Shown in pieces: positions 1-8,618 of a stretch of 64,000 nucleotides of DNA. Each line of letters opens with the position of its first letter. The stretch's first letter is position 1. A program made the translations under genes and the position numbers. The stretch spans positions 2,108,001 through 2,172,000 of the forward strand of contig NZ_CP147505.1 in assembly GCF_037201915.1 (NCBI RefSeq), in the 5' to 3' direction. The stretch comes from Haloplanus sp. CK5-1. GTDB lineage: Archaea; Halobacteriota; Halobacteria; Halobacteriales; Haloferacaceae. The notes under the pieces were generated by a model. It did not search any database and was not told the DNA's origin. It saw only the letters and a program-made list of their open reading frames with translations.

Positions 1-8
1 GTCCGAAT

Positions 9-551
9 TCACTCCTGACCGCGACGCTCGCCGACGCCACCGTCGACCGGTCGTGCCGGCACGCCCGCGACGGTGGTCTCCGGGGGGACATCGTCCGCGA
101 CCAGCGAGTTGGCCGCCACCGTCGCGTCCGCACCCACTTCGACGCCCGGGAGGACCACCGCACCCGCACCGACCATCGCCCGTTCGCCGATCACCACCTC
201 GCCGGTGCGGTACTCGTCCTGCAGGAACTCGTGACAGAGGAGCGTCGCGTCGTACCCGACGATGGCGTCGGTTTCGAGCGTCACGAGGTCCGGCCAGAAC
301 ACGTCCGGCGTCGCCTCCAGTCCGATCGCCACCCCCGACTCGACGGTCGCACCGAGCCGCCGGAGGAGCCAGTTTTTGACCCGGAGACTCGGCGAGACGC
401 GGATCAGCCAGACGGCGAGGTAGTTAATCGCCACCCTGAGTGGGTGGCGTGCCCGCGTCCATCCCCACAGCGAGTTGTGTGGTCCGCCGGTCGGGGTTCG
501 GTCCAAGCGGTCGTGTCGCCGGTCGGCCGCCGAGTCGTCCGGATCGGTCAC
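9..551 (-). CDS. Hexapeptide-repeat acyltransferase
   Basis: Predicted 180-aa O-acyltransferase of the left-handed beta-helix family (maltose/galactoside acetyltransferase-like). A hydrophobic, membrane-seeking stretch near residues 30-45 precedes the hexapeptide region, which is clear in the C-terminal half (VIGERAMVGAGAVVLPGVEV). The acceptor substrate cannot be inferred. I chose the GTG at 551 because the longer reading frame would run into the preceding elp3 gene. The spacing to elp3 is about 31 bp on the same strand, so co-transcription is likely. Confidence 0.75.
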   Translation of the reverse strand: MTDPDDSAADRRHDRLDRTPTGGPHNSLWGWTRARHPLRVAINYLAVWLIRVSPSLRVKNWLLRRLGATVESGVAIGLEATPDVFWPDLVTLETDAIVGYDATLLCHEFLQDEYRTGEVVIGERAMVGAGAVVLPGVEVGADATVAANSLVADDVPPETTVAGVPARPVDGGVGERRGQE

Positions 552-582
552 GGTCCCCGTTCGCGGCCCGCCGTCTTCAACC

Positions 583-2283
583 TCACTCCGACCGCGTCGG
601 CGACCGGCGCCCGAGGTGTTTCGAGACGTACGGGCCGTCCTGGTGGTAGCCCAACTTCTCGCGGTAGTAGCGCCGGACACCGATCCCGCTGATGACGCTC
701 ACCTTGTCGTAACCGGCCTCGACGGTCAGTTCCTCGGCGCGTTCGAGGAGGCGGCGGCCGTACCCGCGGTGTTGCCAGTCGCCCCCGCTTTCGCCGTCGC
801 CCTCCTCCCGGATACCCGCCTCGCTCCCGTAGACGTGGAGTTCGCGAACCAGCGCTGCGTCGTCGAGTTCGCGCCGGACGGGGTCGTTCGGGAACCGCAG
901 CCGACAGAAGCCGATCAGCAGGTCCGCTTCGGGGTCCTCGAAACTGAGGAAGTGTTCGGTGCCGCCGCCGGCCTCGTAGGTCGTGACGTCGAGTTCCACC
1001 CGGTCGGGGTCCGGGTCGGCGTCGTTGTGCCCCACCTCGCGGGCGCGGATGTCGCGGGGGGTGATCCCCTTCTCTTCGGCCCGCTGGGTCGCCAACTGCC
1101 GGAGGTTCGACTTCCAGACGCCGGCGTCGATGTGGTCTGCGGGGATGTCCCGCTGGACCCGCTGCAAGCGGGTGTACTCCGGGATGAGGTCCATCACCTC
1201 GGCGACGAGGTCGGTCGCCTGCTCGTTGTCCAGCGGGTCGAACTCCTCGCGCCGCCACCGGTCGTAGATGCGCGTTCCCCGGACGACGAGGGTGGGGTAG
1301 ATCTTCAGGTAGTCCGGCCGCCACCGGGGGTCCTCGAACAGCTGCCGGAAGTCCTCCAGACACATCGCCTCGGTCATCCCCGGTTGCCCGGGCATCATGT
1401 GGAAGCCGACCTTGAACGCGGCGTCGCGCAGGCGGCGGTTGGCGTCGATCGACGCCTGGACGCCGTGCCCGCGGTGCATCTCGCGGTTGATCCGCTCGTA
1501 GGTCGTCTGGACGCCCACCTCCACCTTCGTCCCGCCGAGCCGGAGCATCCGGTCGATCTGTTCGGGGCCACACCAGTCGGGCTTGGTCTCGAACGTCGTG
1601 CCGACGTTCCTGACGTCCGCCGTCTCGTTGTCGGCGATCACGTCCTCCAGATACCGAAACTCGGGATCCGACTCGGCGAAGCTCCGCCCCTCAGCCGGAT
1701 CGGGCGTCGAGTCGGTGTCGTACTCGTTGAGCGCCTGGAGCGCCCGCTTGACGAACCACTCCTGGTAGTCGTGGCTCCGGGCGGTCATCGTCCCGCCCAT
1801 GAGGATGAGTTCGACCTTGTCGATTGGGTGGCCGATGTGTCTGAGCTGTTCGAGCCGCAGGGTCACCTGCCCGTAGGGGTCGTAGTCGTTCTGTTCGCCC
1901 CGCGCCGCGGCGGGTTCGTGGCCCGTGTAACTCTGGGCGCTGTCGAACTCCGAGGCCGGGCCGCCGGGACAGTAGAGGCACTTCCCGTGGGGGCACATGT
2001 GCGGTGCGGTCATGATCGCCACGGGCGAGACACCCGAGGCGGTTCGGACCGGCTTGCGCCGGACGACCGCCTGTACCTCCTCTCGGCGGTCGTCGGGGGC
2101 GTGCTGGAGGATGTGTGCGTTCTTGGGCACCTTCGCCGCCGAGTGGGTCGAACACGCGTCGAGTTTCGCGGCCTCGAGGTCGTCGCGTCCCACTTCACCG
2201 TCGAGGATGCGCTCGACGAGGTCCTCACACACCCGTTCGAACGCCTCGCTGCCCTCGGTCTCGGGGTCGGCGTCCGTGCTCAC
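583..2283 (-). CDS. elp3: Elp3-type tRNA uridine-34 modification enzyme
   Basis: This 566-aa radical-SAM/GNAT protein is the archaeal stand-alone Elp3, which installs the cm5U-type modification at tRNA wobble uridine using acetyl-CoA. The radical-SAM Cys cluster lies at C97-x4-C102-x2-C105 inside MCPHGKCLYCPGG, followed by the SAM-binding region. The C-terminal part from about residue 390 reads as a GNAT acetyltransferase and ends in an RRYYREKLGY-type motif. Length and domain order are normal for the family. It is followed on the same strand by an acyltransferase gene. Confidence 0.95.
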   Translation of the reverse strand: MSTDADPETEGSEAFERVCEDLVERILDGEVGRDDLEAAKLDACSTHSAAKVPKNAHILQHAPDDRREEVQAVVRRKPVRTASGVSPVAIMTAPHMCPHGKCLYCPGGPASEFDSAQSYTGHEPAAARGEQNDYDPYGQVTLRLEQLRHIGHPIDKVELILMGGTMTARSHDYQEWFVKRALQALNEYDTDSTPDPAEGRSFAESDPEFRYLEDVIADNETADVRNVGTTFETKPDWCGPEQIDRMLRLGGTKVEVGVQTTYERINREMHRGHGVQASIDANRRLRDAAFKVGFHMMPGQPGMTEAMCLEDFRQLFEDPRWRPDYLKIYPTLVVRGTRIYDRWRREEFDPLDNEQATDLVAEVMDLIPEYTRLQRVQRDIPADHIDAGVWKSNLRQLATQRAEEKGITPRDIRAREVGHNDADPDPDRVELDVTTYEAGGGTEHFLSFEDPEADLLIGFCRLRFPNDPVRRELDDAALVRELHVYGSEAGIREEGDGESGGDWQHRGYGRRLLERAEELTVEAGYDKVSVISGIGVRRYYREKLGYHQDGPYVSKHLGRRSPTRSE

Positions 2284-2358
2284 GAGTCGGTCCTCCCGGT
2301 AGCCGTCATTCGGTCCACTCTCGTCGAGTCGCGGGGTTAAGGGTGTCGTTCCGCCCGA

Positions 2359-4428
2359 TCAGGCCAGCCGATCGGTCGCGGCGTCGATCACCGCGTCGAC
2401 GGCGTCGTCGCGGCGACCGGAGAGGAACTCGATGCGGCCGTCGCGGACGCTCGCGGCGGTGATGCCGGCGTCCGTGACACGCTCCGCGGCGTCGGCGGCG
2501 ACGCCCCGCACGTCGAGGTCGCGGTCGTCGCGGAGGTAGAGTTCGTCCGTGCCGATACCGACCGTCAGGTGGTCGTCGTCGTCGCTCCGGCGGCGGTGGA
2601 GCGCGTCGATCAGGAGTTCCGTCGGCGGGAAGTCGAAGCGGTGGGTGTAGGCGTCGGTGTCGAGGACGTCGACGGTCACGTCGCCCACCCGACGGTCGAG
2701 GTTGGCGGTCGCGGTGTCGACCTCGTCGTCGAGTTTCCGGCGGAACTGCTCGCTGATGTGACCGGCTAGGCCGCCCGCGTCGTCGAACAGGAGGTCGGTG
2801 ATGAGTTCGCGCTTGTCCTCGTATGACTGGTAGTACGCCTCCAGCGCGATGGCCTCGCGGAGTTCGCGCGTCCGGTCGGCGTCGTAGCCCGCGTCGGCGG
2901 CGAGGTCGACGAACGCCTCGGGGGTGTCGCCCCAGTAGGAGATGGCCGGCAGGTGTGCGAGGTCGGCGCCGGCGTCCGGGGTGACCGTCGCCGCGAGCGT
3001 CGCCGCGAGCGCACCCGTCGAGAGGTCGGCTGCGTCCGCACCCGCCAGTCCGGGGTTGACGATGGCGTCGCAGTCCTCGGCCACGGCCGCGTCTGCCACC
3101 TCGGCGTCGACGACGACCCGTTGGGCGCCGTAGATACCGAGCAGCCCCAGCCCGTCGCTGGACTCGACCGTGCTGCCCGTGCCGACGAGCAGAACCAGCG
3201 GGAGTTTCTCGTCGTGTCGGTCGCGGTCCTGCAACATCCGGGTCACGTCGTTGGTGGCGTCGTCCATGTCGTAGACGGCGCCCTCCAGCGGTCGTCGCGT
3301 GAAGTAGTGGTACTCCGCGTCGGCGGCGGCGTGTTCGTCGCGGATCAGCGGCAGGACGGCGCGCTCAACGGCGGCGCCGGCGACGTAGCCGTCGGCTGTC
3401 GCGGCGTGTCGGACCACCAGCGGACGGGATTCGAGCACCGCGCGCCGGATGGTCTCCGCGGCGTCGAGCAGGTCGTCGGCGACGGCGTCGATGGCGTCGT
3501 GGTTGCCCAGTTCGGTCACCGACTCGGGGCGGGCCTCCGCCGTCAGCGCGTCGGCGAGTCGCTCCTCGACGGCCGCCGCGTCCTCGCCGTCCAGCACGGA
3601 GAGCGCCTCGGTCTCGACCTGCAGTTCCTCGTAGCGTCGCTCCACCTCGCCGTCGAGGCGGACGACGTTGCCGACCTCGACCTCGGGGTAGGCGCGGACG
3701 CCGGCCTCGACGAACGCCGCGCAGTCGATGACCCCCGTGTCGTCTCGGAGTTCGAACACGGTCGGCCCGCTGGTCTGTCGGACGCTGACGATTTCGCCTT
3801 CGAGACCGATCGTCTCGCCGACGTGGCCGTCGAGCGACGCGACCGCGACGCGTTCGTGCGTTCCGGCTACGTCCTCCTCCTCGTCTTCGCGCGTCTCGGT
3901 CGCCACCGCCGCGGTCGAGCCGTTGCCACGGTCGCCGCTGGCGATGTCCCCGTCGTCGCCGTCGTCGTTCGTCGTCTCCGTACTCGTGTTCGCGCTCGTG
4001 CGCTCGCTCCCGCGGTCGCTCTCGTCGTCCGGGGCCGTCGGCGTCTTTCGGACGGGGCCGTCGTCGTCATCGTCGTCGGACTCGATCGGGTCGCCGTCTT
4101 CGTCGCCGTCCGGGTCGTGGACCTTCGCACCGCGGAACTCGCCGTCGGACTGTCGCTTCGACCACGCCAGGTCGACGTTGCCGTTGTCGCGGACGTTCTT
4201 CACTTGGACGAACACCGTGTCGCCGGCGTCCCAGTCGAGGCTCTCGAGGCGACGGTCGAGTTCGCTCCGGTGGAGCAGCCCGGTCACGCCCGGCGAGAGG
4301 TCGACGAACACGCCGAAGTCGGCGAAGCCGTCGACCGTGCCTTTGTAGTACCGTCCCGATACCAGTTGGTCCGGACTGGAGCCGCGGAAATCGAACCAGA
4401 CGTCTTCTTCGTGGGTGATCCAATCCAT
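2359..4428 (-). CDS. S1/OB-fold/RecJ-like DHH protein with eroded active site
   Basis: This 689-aa protein has an N-terminal S1 RNA-binding domain (about 20-90), a long acidic low-complexity linker (about 105-190), an OB-fold nucleic-acid-binding domain (about 195-280) and a RecJ/Cdc45-like DHH region from about 330. Archaeal relatives are RecJ-type exonucleases or replisome-associated GAN/Cdc45 homologues. Here the DHH signatures are degraded. Motif I reads H341-AATADG rather than a D-x-D core, motif II reads GTGST, and the expected DHH triplet reads D441-A-E. A binding or scaffolding role looks more likely than nuclease activity; that is inference. Confidence 0.85.
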   Translation of the reverse strand: MDWITHEEDVWFDFRGSSPDQLVSGRYYKGTVDGFADFGVFVDLSPGVTGLLHRSELDRRLESLDWDAGDTVFVQVKNVRDNGNVDLAWSKRQSDGEFRGAKVHDPDGDEDGDPIESDDDDDDGPVRKTPTAPDDESDRGSERTSANTSTETTNDDGDDGDIASGDRGNGSTAAVATETREDEEEDVAGTHERVAVASLDGHVGETIGLEGEIVSVRQTSGPTVFELRDDTGVIDCAAFVEAGVRAYPEVEVGNVVRLDGEVERRYEELQVETEALSVLDGEDAAAVEERLADALTAEARPESVTELGNHDAIDAVADDLLDAAETIRRAVLESRPLVVRHAATADGYVAGAAVERAVLPLIRDEHAAADAEYHYFTRRPLEGAVYDMDDATNDVTRMLQDRDRHDEKLPLVLLVGTGSTVESSDGLGLLGIYGAQRVVVDAEVADAAVAEDCDAIVNPGLAGADAADLSTGALAATLAATVTPDAGADLAHLPAISYWGDTPEAFVDLAADAGYDADRTRELREAIALEAYYQSYEDKRELITDLLFDDAGGLAGHISEQFRRKLDDEVDTATANLDRRVGDVTVDVLDTDAYTHRFDFPPTELLIDALHRRRSDDDDHLTVGIGTDELYLRDDRDLDVRGVAADAAERVTDAGITAASVRDGRIEFLSGRRDDAVDAVIDAATDRLA

Positions 4429-4492
4429 TGATGGAGCAGAGTGGCCACACCCTAAAACGATTGTCGAAACCGTTCGGCCGCCGACACCCGCG

Positions 4493-5086
4493 TCAGATGA
4501 TGTACCACGCTCGCAACAGGGCGATCAGGGCGTCGACGCCGCCGAACCCGTAGCCAAAGAGCAGGGTGGCCGGGAGCGCACCGGCGAGGGCCGCCCGTCC
4601 GCGGGTCGTGTCGTGGACGGCCGCGAGTCCGATCACCAACAGGGCGGCCCCGTACAGGCAGCACGCCACCCGCAGTCCGGTGACGGGGAGGGCGGCGAGC
4701 GGACAGGGTGCGGTCGCGTAGCCCAGCACTTGCACCGTCTCGCTCACCCCCGCTCGGTCGCGGACGACGACCATCAGCGCGAGGGTCTGGAGCGCCGCCA
4801 ACAGGTGGAGGGTCGCCGGTGCGATCAGAACACCGACCAGTAGGACGGTCACACCCGTCCGGAGCGGGCCGCGTACCGGGAACCGAGCCGGATCGACGGA
4901 CGCGAGGAGGACGGCGTACCCGACCGCCATCACGACGGCGAAGACGAGTCCCGGTGCCTGGTCCCCGGGGGCGACTCCGTTGTCGAAGAAGCGCCGGGGG
5001 CGCGTCAGCACCTCGACCCACGCACGGGCGACGCCGCGCGGCCCGCGGTCCCGTCCACCGCGGGGATTCTCGACCCACGTCGTCAC
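4493..5086 (-). CDS. Yip1-domain membrane protein
   Basis: This 197-aa integral membrane protein has about five hydrophobic segments, and its opening (TTWVENPRGG, then WVEVLTRPRRFFDNGVAPGD) is typical of haloarchaeal Yip1-family proteins. The function is unknown. The GTG at 5086 was preferred over the upstream in-frame start because the sequence before it looks non-coding and the family consensus begins there. It ends 64 bases before the start of the RecJ-like gene downstream on the same strand. Confidence 0.75.
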   Translation of the reverse strand: MTTWVENPRGGRDRGPRGVARAWVEVLTRPRRFFDNGVAPGDQAPGLVFAVVMAVGYAVLLASVDPARFPVRGPLRTGVTVLLVGVLIAPATLHLLAALQTLALMVVVRDRAGVSETVQVLGYATAPCPLAALPVTGLRVACCLYGAALLVIGLAAVHDTTRGRAALAGALPATLLFGYGFGGVDALIALLRAWYII

Positions 5087-5254
5087 GGTTGGACGTGAGT
5101 GGGCGGTCGGCAAATGGGTTCTGGTCCGGCCGTTGTCGACCGTCACCGGTCTGTTCGACCGTCGCGTCCTCGACGACCCGGTCGACTCGGCGTCGGCGGT
5201 GTCGAGGGATCGCTCTCGGGCCGTCGACGGGGATGGCTCTCCCGTGTCCCCGAC

Positions 5255-6037
5255 TCACCACTCCAGTCCGCCGTTGACGCCGAGGACCTGCCCGGTCATG
5301 TAGTTGGCGTGGTCGCTCGCCAGGAACCTGACCATGCCCACGATGTCCTCGGGGTCGGCGAACCGGTCCAGCGGAATCTTCTTTCGGATGTTGTCCTGGA
5401 CGCGTTCGGGCACCTTCTCCAGCATGTCGGTCTTGACGAACCCCGGCGCGACGCAGTTGGCCGTCGCCCCGTCCGAGGCGAGTTCGAGCGCGAGCGTTCG
5501 CGTGAACGCGAACAGTCCCCCCTTCGAGGCGGCGTAGTTCGCCTGCCCGTAGTTGCCTTGCTGTCCGACGACGCTGGAGATGTTGATCAGGCGGCCGTGC
5601 TCGGCAGTCCGGATGTCGTCGAAGAAGGCCTTCGTACAGTTGAACGTCCCCCCCAGGTTCACGTCGATCACCTGTTCCCAGTCTTCGTGGGTCATGTCCT
5701 CGAACTTCCGGTCGATGGTGATGCCGGCGTTGTTGACGAGGACGTCCACCGACCCCAACTCCTCGCGGACCTCGGCGGCCATCCGCTCAACGTCCGCCGG
5801 ATCCGAGACGTCGGCCTGTGCACAGATGGCGTTCTCACCGCTCTCCTCGATCGTCTCCTTGACACGCCGGGCCGACTCCTCGGAACTCCGGTAGTTCACG
5901 GCTACGTCCGCGCCACACCGGGCGAGTTCGAACGCGATCGAGCGCCCGATTCCCCGTGACGATCCCGTGACGACGCAGGTTCGGTCGGCCAACGGTCGAG
6001 GGTTGAGTGGTTCCAGTCGGGTGGTAGTTTCGGACAT
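5255..6037 (-). CDS. Short-chain dehydrogenase, PhaB/FabG type
   Basis: NAD(P)-dependent 3-ketoacyl reductase of 260 aa, most like the haloarchaeal acetoacetyl-CoA reductase PhaB that feeds polyhydroxyalkanoate synthesis. The Rossmann glycine motif TGSSRGIG sits near residue 26, NNAG in the middle, and the catalytic Ser-Tyr-Lys appears as SSVVGQQGNYGQANYAASK. The C-terminus (TGQVLGVNGGLEW) is canonical. The second of two nearby ATGs was chosen. No PHA synthase lies in the window, so PhaB versus a general FabG cannot be settled here. A TATA-like element lies about 32 bases upstream (6064-6074). Confidence 0.85.
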   Translation of the reverse strand: MSETTTRLEPLNPRPLADRTCVVTGSSRGIGRSIAFELARCGADVAVNYRSSEESARRVKETIEESGENAICAQADVSDPADVERMAAEVREELGSVDVLVNNAGITIDRKFEDMTHEDWEQVIDVNLGGTFNCTKAFFDDIRTAEHGRLINISSVVGQQGNYGQANYAASKGGLFAFTRTLALELASDGATANCVAPGFVKTDMLEKVPERVQDNIRKKIPLDRFADPEDIVGMVRFLASDHANYMTGQVLGVNGGLEW

Positions 6038-6203
6038 ACACATGTCATTGTGTGGTAATGGGTGTTAACTATTAGCGACGAGACGGACCCCGTTCGACCG
6101 CCACGGCGGGTCGCCCCCTTCGAGGTGTCCTCAGCGGACCCACCCTTCTCCGAACGGTATCGACCCCACGAACGTATATGTCCGCTCCCGACGACTCCCG
6201 ACC

Positions 6204-6650
6204 ATGCGCGTCAGCGTCGTCGGCGGCAGTACCGTCGGATCGACCGAGACCGAGCGAGCGGGGACCGTGGGTCGTCTGCTCGCCCGCCGGGGACACGTCG
6301 TCGTGTGTGGTGGCCTCGGCGGCGTCATGGAGGCGGCGTGTCGGGGGGCGAACGAGGCGGGCGGCGAAACCGTGGGCATCCTTCCGACGGCCGACCCGAG
6401 CGACGCCAACGACTACGTCGACACCGCCGTCGCGACGGGGATGGGCCACGCCCGCAACGCGATGGTCGTGATGAACGGCGACGCCGTCGTCGCCGTCGAC
6501 GGCGGCGCGGGGACGCTCTCCGAACTCGGGTTCGCTGGCGTGTTCGACCGGCCAGTCGCGGGCCTGGGCACCCACGATGCCCCCGGCGTCACCCCCGTCG
6601 ACACGCCCGAGGCGGCGGTCGACTACGTCGAGTCCGCCGCCCAGCACTGA
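6204..6650 (+). CDS. LOG-like protein of the TIGR00725 family
   Basis: This 148-aa Rossmann-like protein is related to the LOG/YvdD 'lysine decarboxylase-like' group. A GGLGGVMEAA motif lies near residue 38 and VDGGAGTLSELG near residue 95, matching the nucleotide-binding loops of the family. LOG enzymes act as phosphoribohydrolases on nucleoside monophosphates, but this small subfamily has no assigned substrate. Its last 28 bases overlap the 3' end of the convergent trmO gene. Confidence 0.8.
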   Translation: MRVSVVGGSTVGSTETERAGTVGRLLARRGHVVVCGGLGGVMEAACRGANEAGGETVGILPTADPSDANDYVDTAVATGMGHARNAMVVMNGDAVVAVDGGAGTLSELGFAGVFDRPVAGLGTHDAPGVTPVDTPEAAVDYVESAAQH

Positions 6651-7021
6651 TCGTCGAGCGTCGCCTTCAGGTCGACCACCGGGCTGCCGTCGGCCATGTC
6701 GACACCGCCGAGACGGACTCGACCGGCCGTGGGATCGACGCTCCGGACCGAACACTCGGTGACACAGATCGGGTTGGGACGGGCGGGGGAGCGCGACGTG
6801 AACACGCCACGATCGGGGTCGCGATCCAGCGTCAGGATGTCGTCCGCGCGGTCGGCCCACCAGACGACCACGACGCGGTCGGCGTCGAACCCCGATAGCC
6901 CCTCGCGGTAGGCGGGGTCGATCTCGACGACGCCCTCGGCGTCGTCGTGGAAGCCCTGTCGCGGCGCGTCGCTCGTCGTCTCGAACGGCGTGTGGACGGT
7001 GCCGATGGGGTCACACTGCAT
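6623..7021 (-). CDS. trmO: TrmO-type tRNA m6t6A37 methyltransferase
   Basis: This 132-aa protein starts with the family signature (M-x-C-x-PIGTVHTPF) and contains TSRSPARPNPICVT, the SAM-binding signature of TrmO (YaeB/VirR family). The family adds the N6-methyl group to threonylcarbamoyl-adenosine at position 37 of certain tRNAs. It is shorter than bacterial TrmO, as archaeal members usually are. It converges with and overlaps the LOG-like gene at the 3' end. Confidence 0.85.
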   Translation of the reverse strand: MQCDPIGTVHTPFETTSDAPRQGFHDDAEGVVEIDPAYREGLSGFDADRVVVVWWADRADDILTLDRDPDRGVFTSRSPARPNPICVTECSVRSVDPTAGRVRLGGVDMADGSPVVDLKATLDDQCWAADST

Positions 7022-7069
7022 GGCGATACGGCGTATCCGGTGGCAGAAAAACCTGTGTCGCGTCCGGCC

Positions 7070-7345
7070 TCACCGATCCGCCGTCACCGCCCGCTGCCAC
7101 TCCCGGACGGCGATGGCGGCGAGGAGGGCGACCGTCCCCGCGGCGGCGAGGAGCCCACCGATCGCCCACTGTCCACGGAACCCGACGAGCATCAGACCGA
7201 GGCTCACGCCGAACAGACCCGCCTGCGCGAACGCGGCGGTGAGGACGAACGCCCACAGCGTCGCCGCGGGAAGCGTCCGTATCGACTCACTCAGGTCTCC
7301 CGTCGGCTCGGTCTCTTCCTCCAACAGGGAGTCGGGGTCGAACAC
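7070..7345 (-). CDS. Small two-helix membrane protein, haloarchaeal
   Basis: Hypothetical protein of about 91 aa with an acidic N-terminus (FDPDSLLEEETEPTGDLSES) and two hydrophobic segments separated by a short loop. It resembles small conserved haloarchaeal membrane proteins of unknown function. The GTG at 7345 was chosen because the in-frame extension upstream is Pro/Ser-rich and unlike the rest. It could form a transcript with the upstream dph2 gene 97 bp away. Confidence 0.6.
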   Translation of the reverse strand: MFDPDSLLEEETEPTGDLSESIRTLPAATLWAFVLTAAFAQAGLFGVSLGLMLVGFRGQWAIGGLLAAAGTVALLAAIAVREWQRAVTADR

Positions 7346-7442
7346 TACGACTCGCGGCGGAGTGAGAGCAGCAAGACCGTACCACCGCGTGGGGGAGTGG
7401 GGCGAGGCCGGTACGGGAACCGCCACCGGAAGGCGGTGGCGT

Positions 7443-8477
7443 TCACCAGGTCCCGTGGAACGTGTCGAACGAGAGGGAATCGAGCGGTTCGTCGCCGACG
7501 GCGATGCGGTACTCGCCCGGCGTGAGCATCGGCTTGTGGAACTGCGGCCCGTCGTCGGTCGTGATCCGGGGACAGCCGGTGTTGACGAACGCGTCCATGT
7601 CGAAGTTGCGCAGGCGGTCCGGCGTCACCTCGTCCATCGTGATGAGGTAGGCGTCGTCGTTGTCCTCGACGATCTTCTCGGCCACGTCCCAGCGACCCTG
7701 GCCGATCTTCGTACAGAAGATGACGCCCCACTTCTCGGCGTCCATCGCCTTGTGGACCGATGCGTAGCGCTGTTTCATGAACTGCTCCGTGTCCGCGACG
7801 GTGACGACGTTGTTGACGGGATCGGCGATCACGACCGTCTTGTCGGGGTGTTCCATCGCGAGGCCCAGCGGGTGGAACTTCCCGCCACCCACGTACAGCA
7901 CCTGATCGGCGTCGATGTCGGCGGAGGCGTAGTTGCAGCCGAGTACCTGCCCCTCGTGGGTGAGGCGGTCGTCGCCCTTGCGGGTGTGGACGGTGAAACC
8001 CTCGTCCTCGAGCCACTCCCGCATCTCGTCGAAGCGGTTCATGTGCTGTGCCGTCGTCACGAGTCCCACGTCGCCGATCTCGAGTTCGTCGAGCGAGTCC
8101 TCCATGATCGGGAAGGGGTCGACGTTCGAGAACAGCGGGACGTAGATGATCTTCTCGGACTCCTTCATCGGCGAGTGGCCGAAGTGGACGAACACGTCCG
8201 TCCGCCGCATCAGGTAGGTGTCGAGGTCACAGGCACCGTAGCAGGGCTGGCCCGAGAGCATGTACGTCACGTCGTCGTCGGTCAGCGCCCGGAGGTCGTC
8301 GGCGACGGCCGGGCCGCGCCGTTTCAGGCCTTCGGGAAACTGGAGGCCGACTTTCGTGGCGTCGCGCTCCTCGACGGCCTCGACGATCCGGTCGAGTTCG
8401 TAGTCCCACTCCCGGTCGTGTTTCAGCGACATCCCCGTGTTCCGGAGGTCACCCTCGGTGGACGCGTCCTGACTCAT
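7443..8477 (-). CDS. dph2: Diphthamide biosynthesis enzyme Dph2
   Basis: 344-aa radical enzyme that transfers the 3-amino-3-carboxypropyl group of SAM to a histidine of elongation factor aEF-2, the first step of diphthamide synthesis. The three cysteines that bind the [4Fe-4S] cluster are visible in GQPCYGACD, VLGCNYAS and NTGCPRI. I used the ATG at 8477 (MSQDASTEGD); the frame extends further but the extra residues look non-coding. Confidence 0.93.
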   Translation of the reverse strand: MSQDASTEGDLRNTGMSLKHDREWDYELDRIVEAVEERDATKVGLQFPEGLKRRGPAVADDLRALTDDDVTYMLSGQPCYGACDLDTYLMRRTDVFVHFGHSPMKESEKIIYVPLFSNVDPFPIMEDSLDELEIGDVGLVTTAQHMNRFDEMREWLEDEGFTVHTRKGDDRLTHEGQVLGCNYASADIDADQVLYVGGGKFHPLGLAMEHPDKTVVIADPVNNVVTVADTEQFMKQRYASVHKAMDAEKWGVIFCTKIGQGRWDVAEKIVEDNDDAYLITMDEVTPDRLRNFDMDAFVNTGCPRITTDDGPQFHKPMLTPGEYRIAVGDEPLDSLSFDTFHGTW

Positions 8478-8589
8478 TATCGTCTCGTTGCCGGCGAGGC
8501 GGTTTAACGTCCGCGCTTCTGCCGGGTGACACACCGGGTATCCAGTCGCGGGCGGCACACCCGAGCGACCGGCCCGCCGGCTGATACGT

Positions 8590-8596
8590 TTTTATT
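8590..8596 (+). promoter_or_regulatory. TATA-like element
   Basis: TTTTATT centred about 26 bases before the ATG at 8619, the position expected of an archaeal TATA box for a leaderless transcript. Confidence 0.5.
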
Positions 8597-8618
8597 CACC
8601 CGTACCGTACGGCCGGTG

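Noticed and set aside
475-2340. Long plus-strand open frame opposite elp3
   Set aside because: It is the antisense shadow of a clear elp3 gene; high GC content leaves the opposite frames open.
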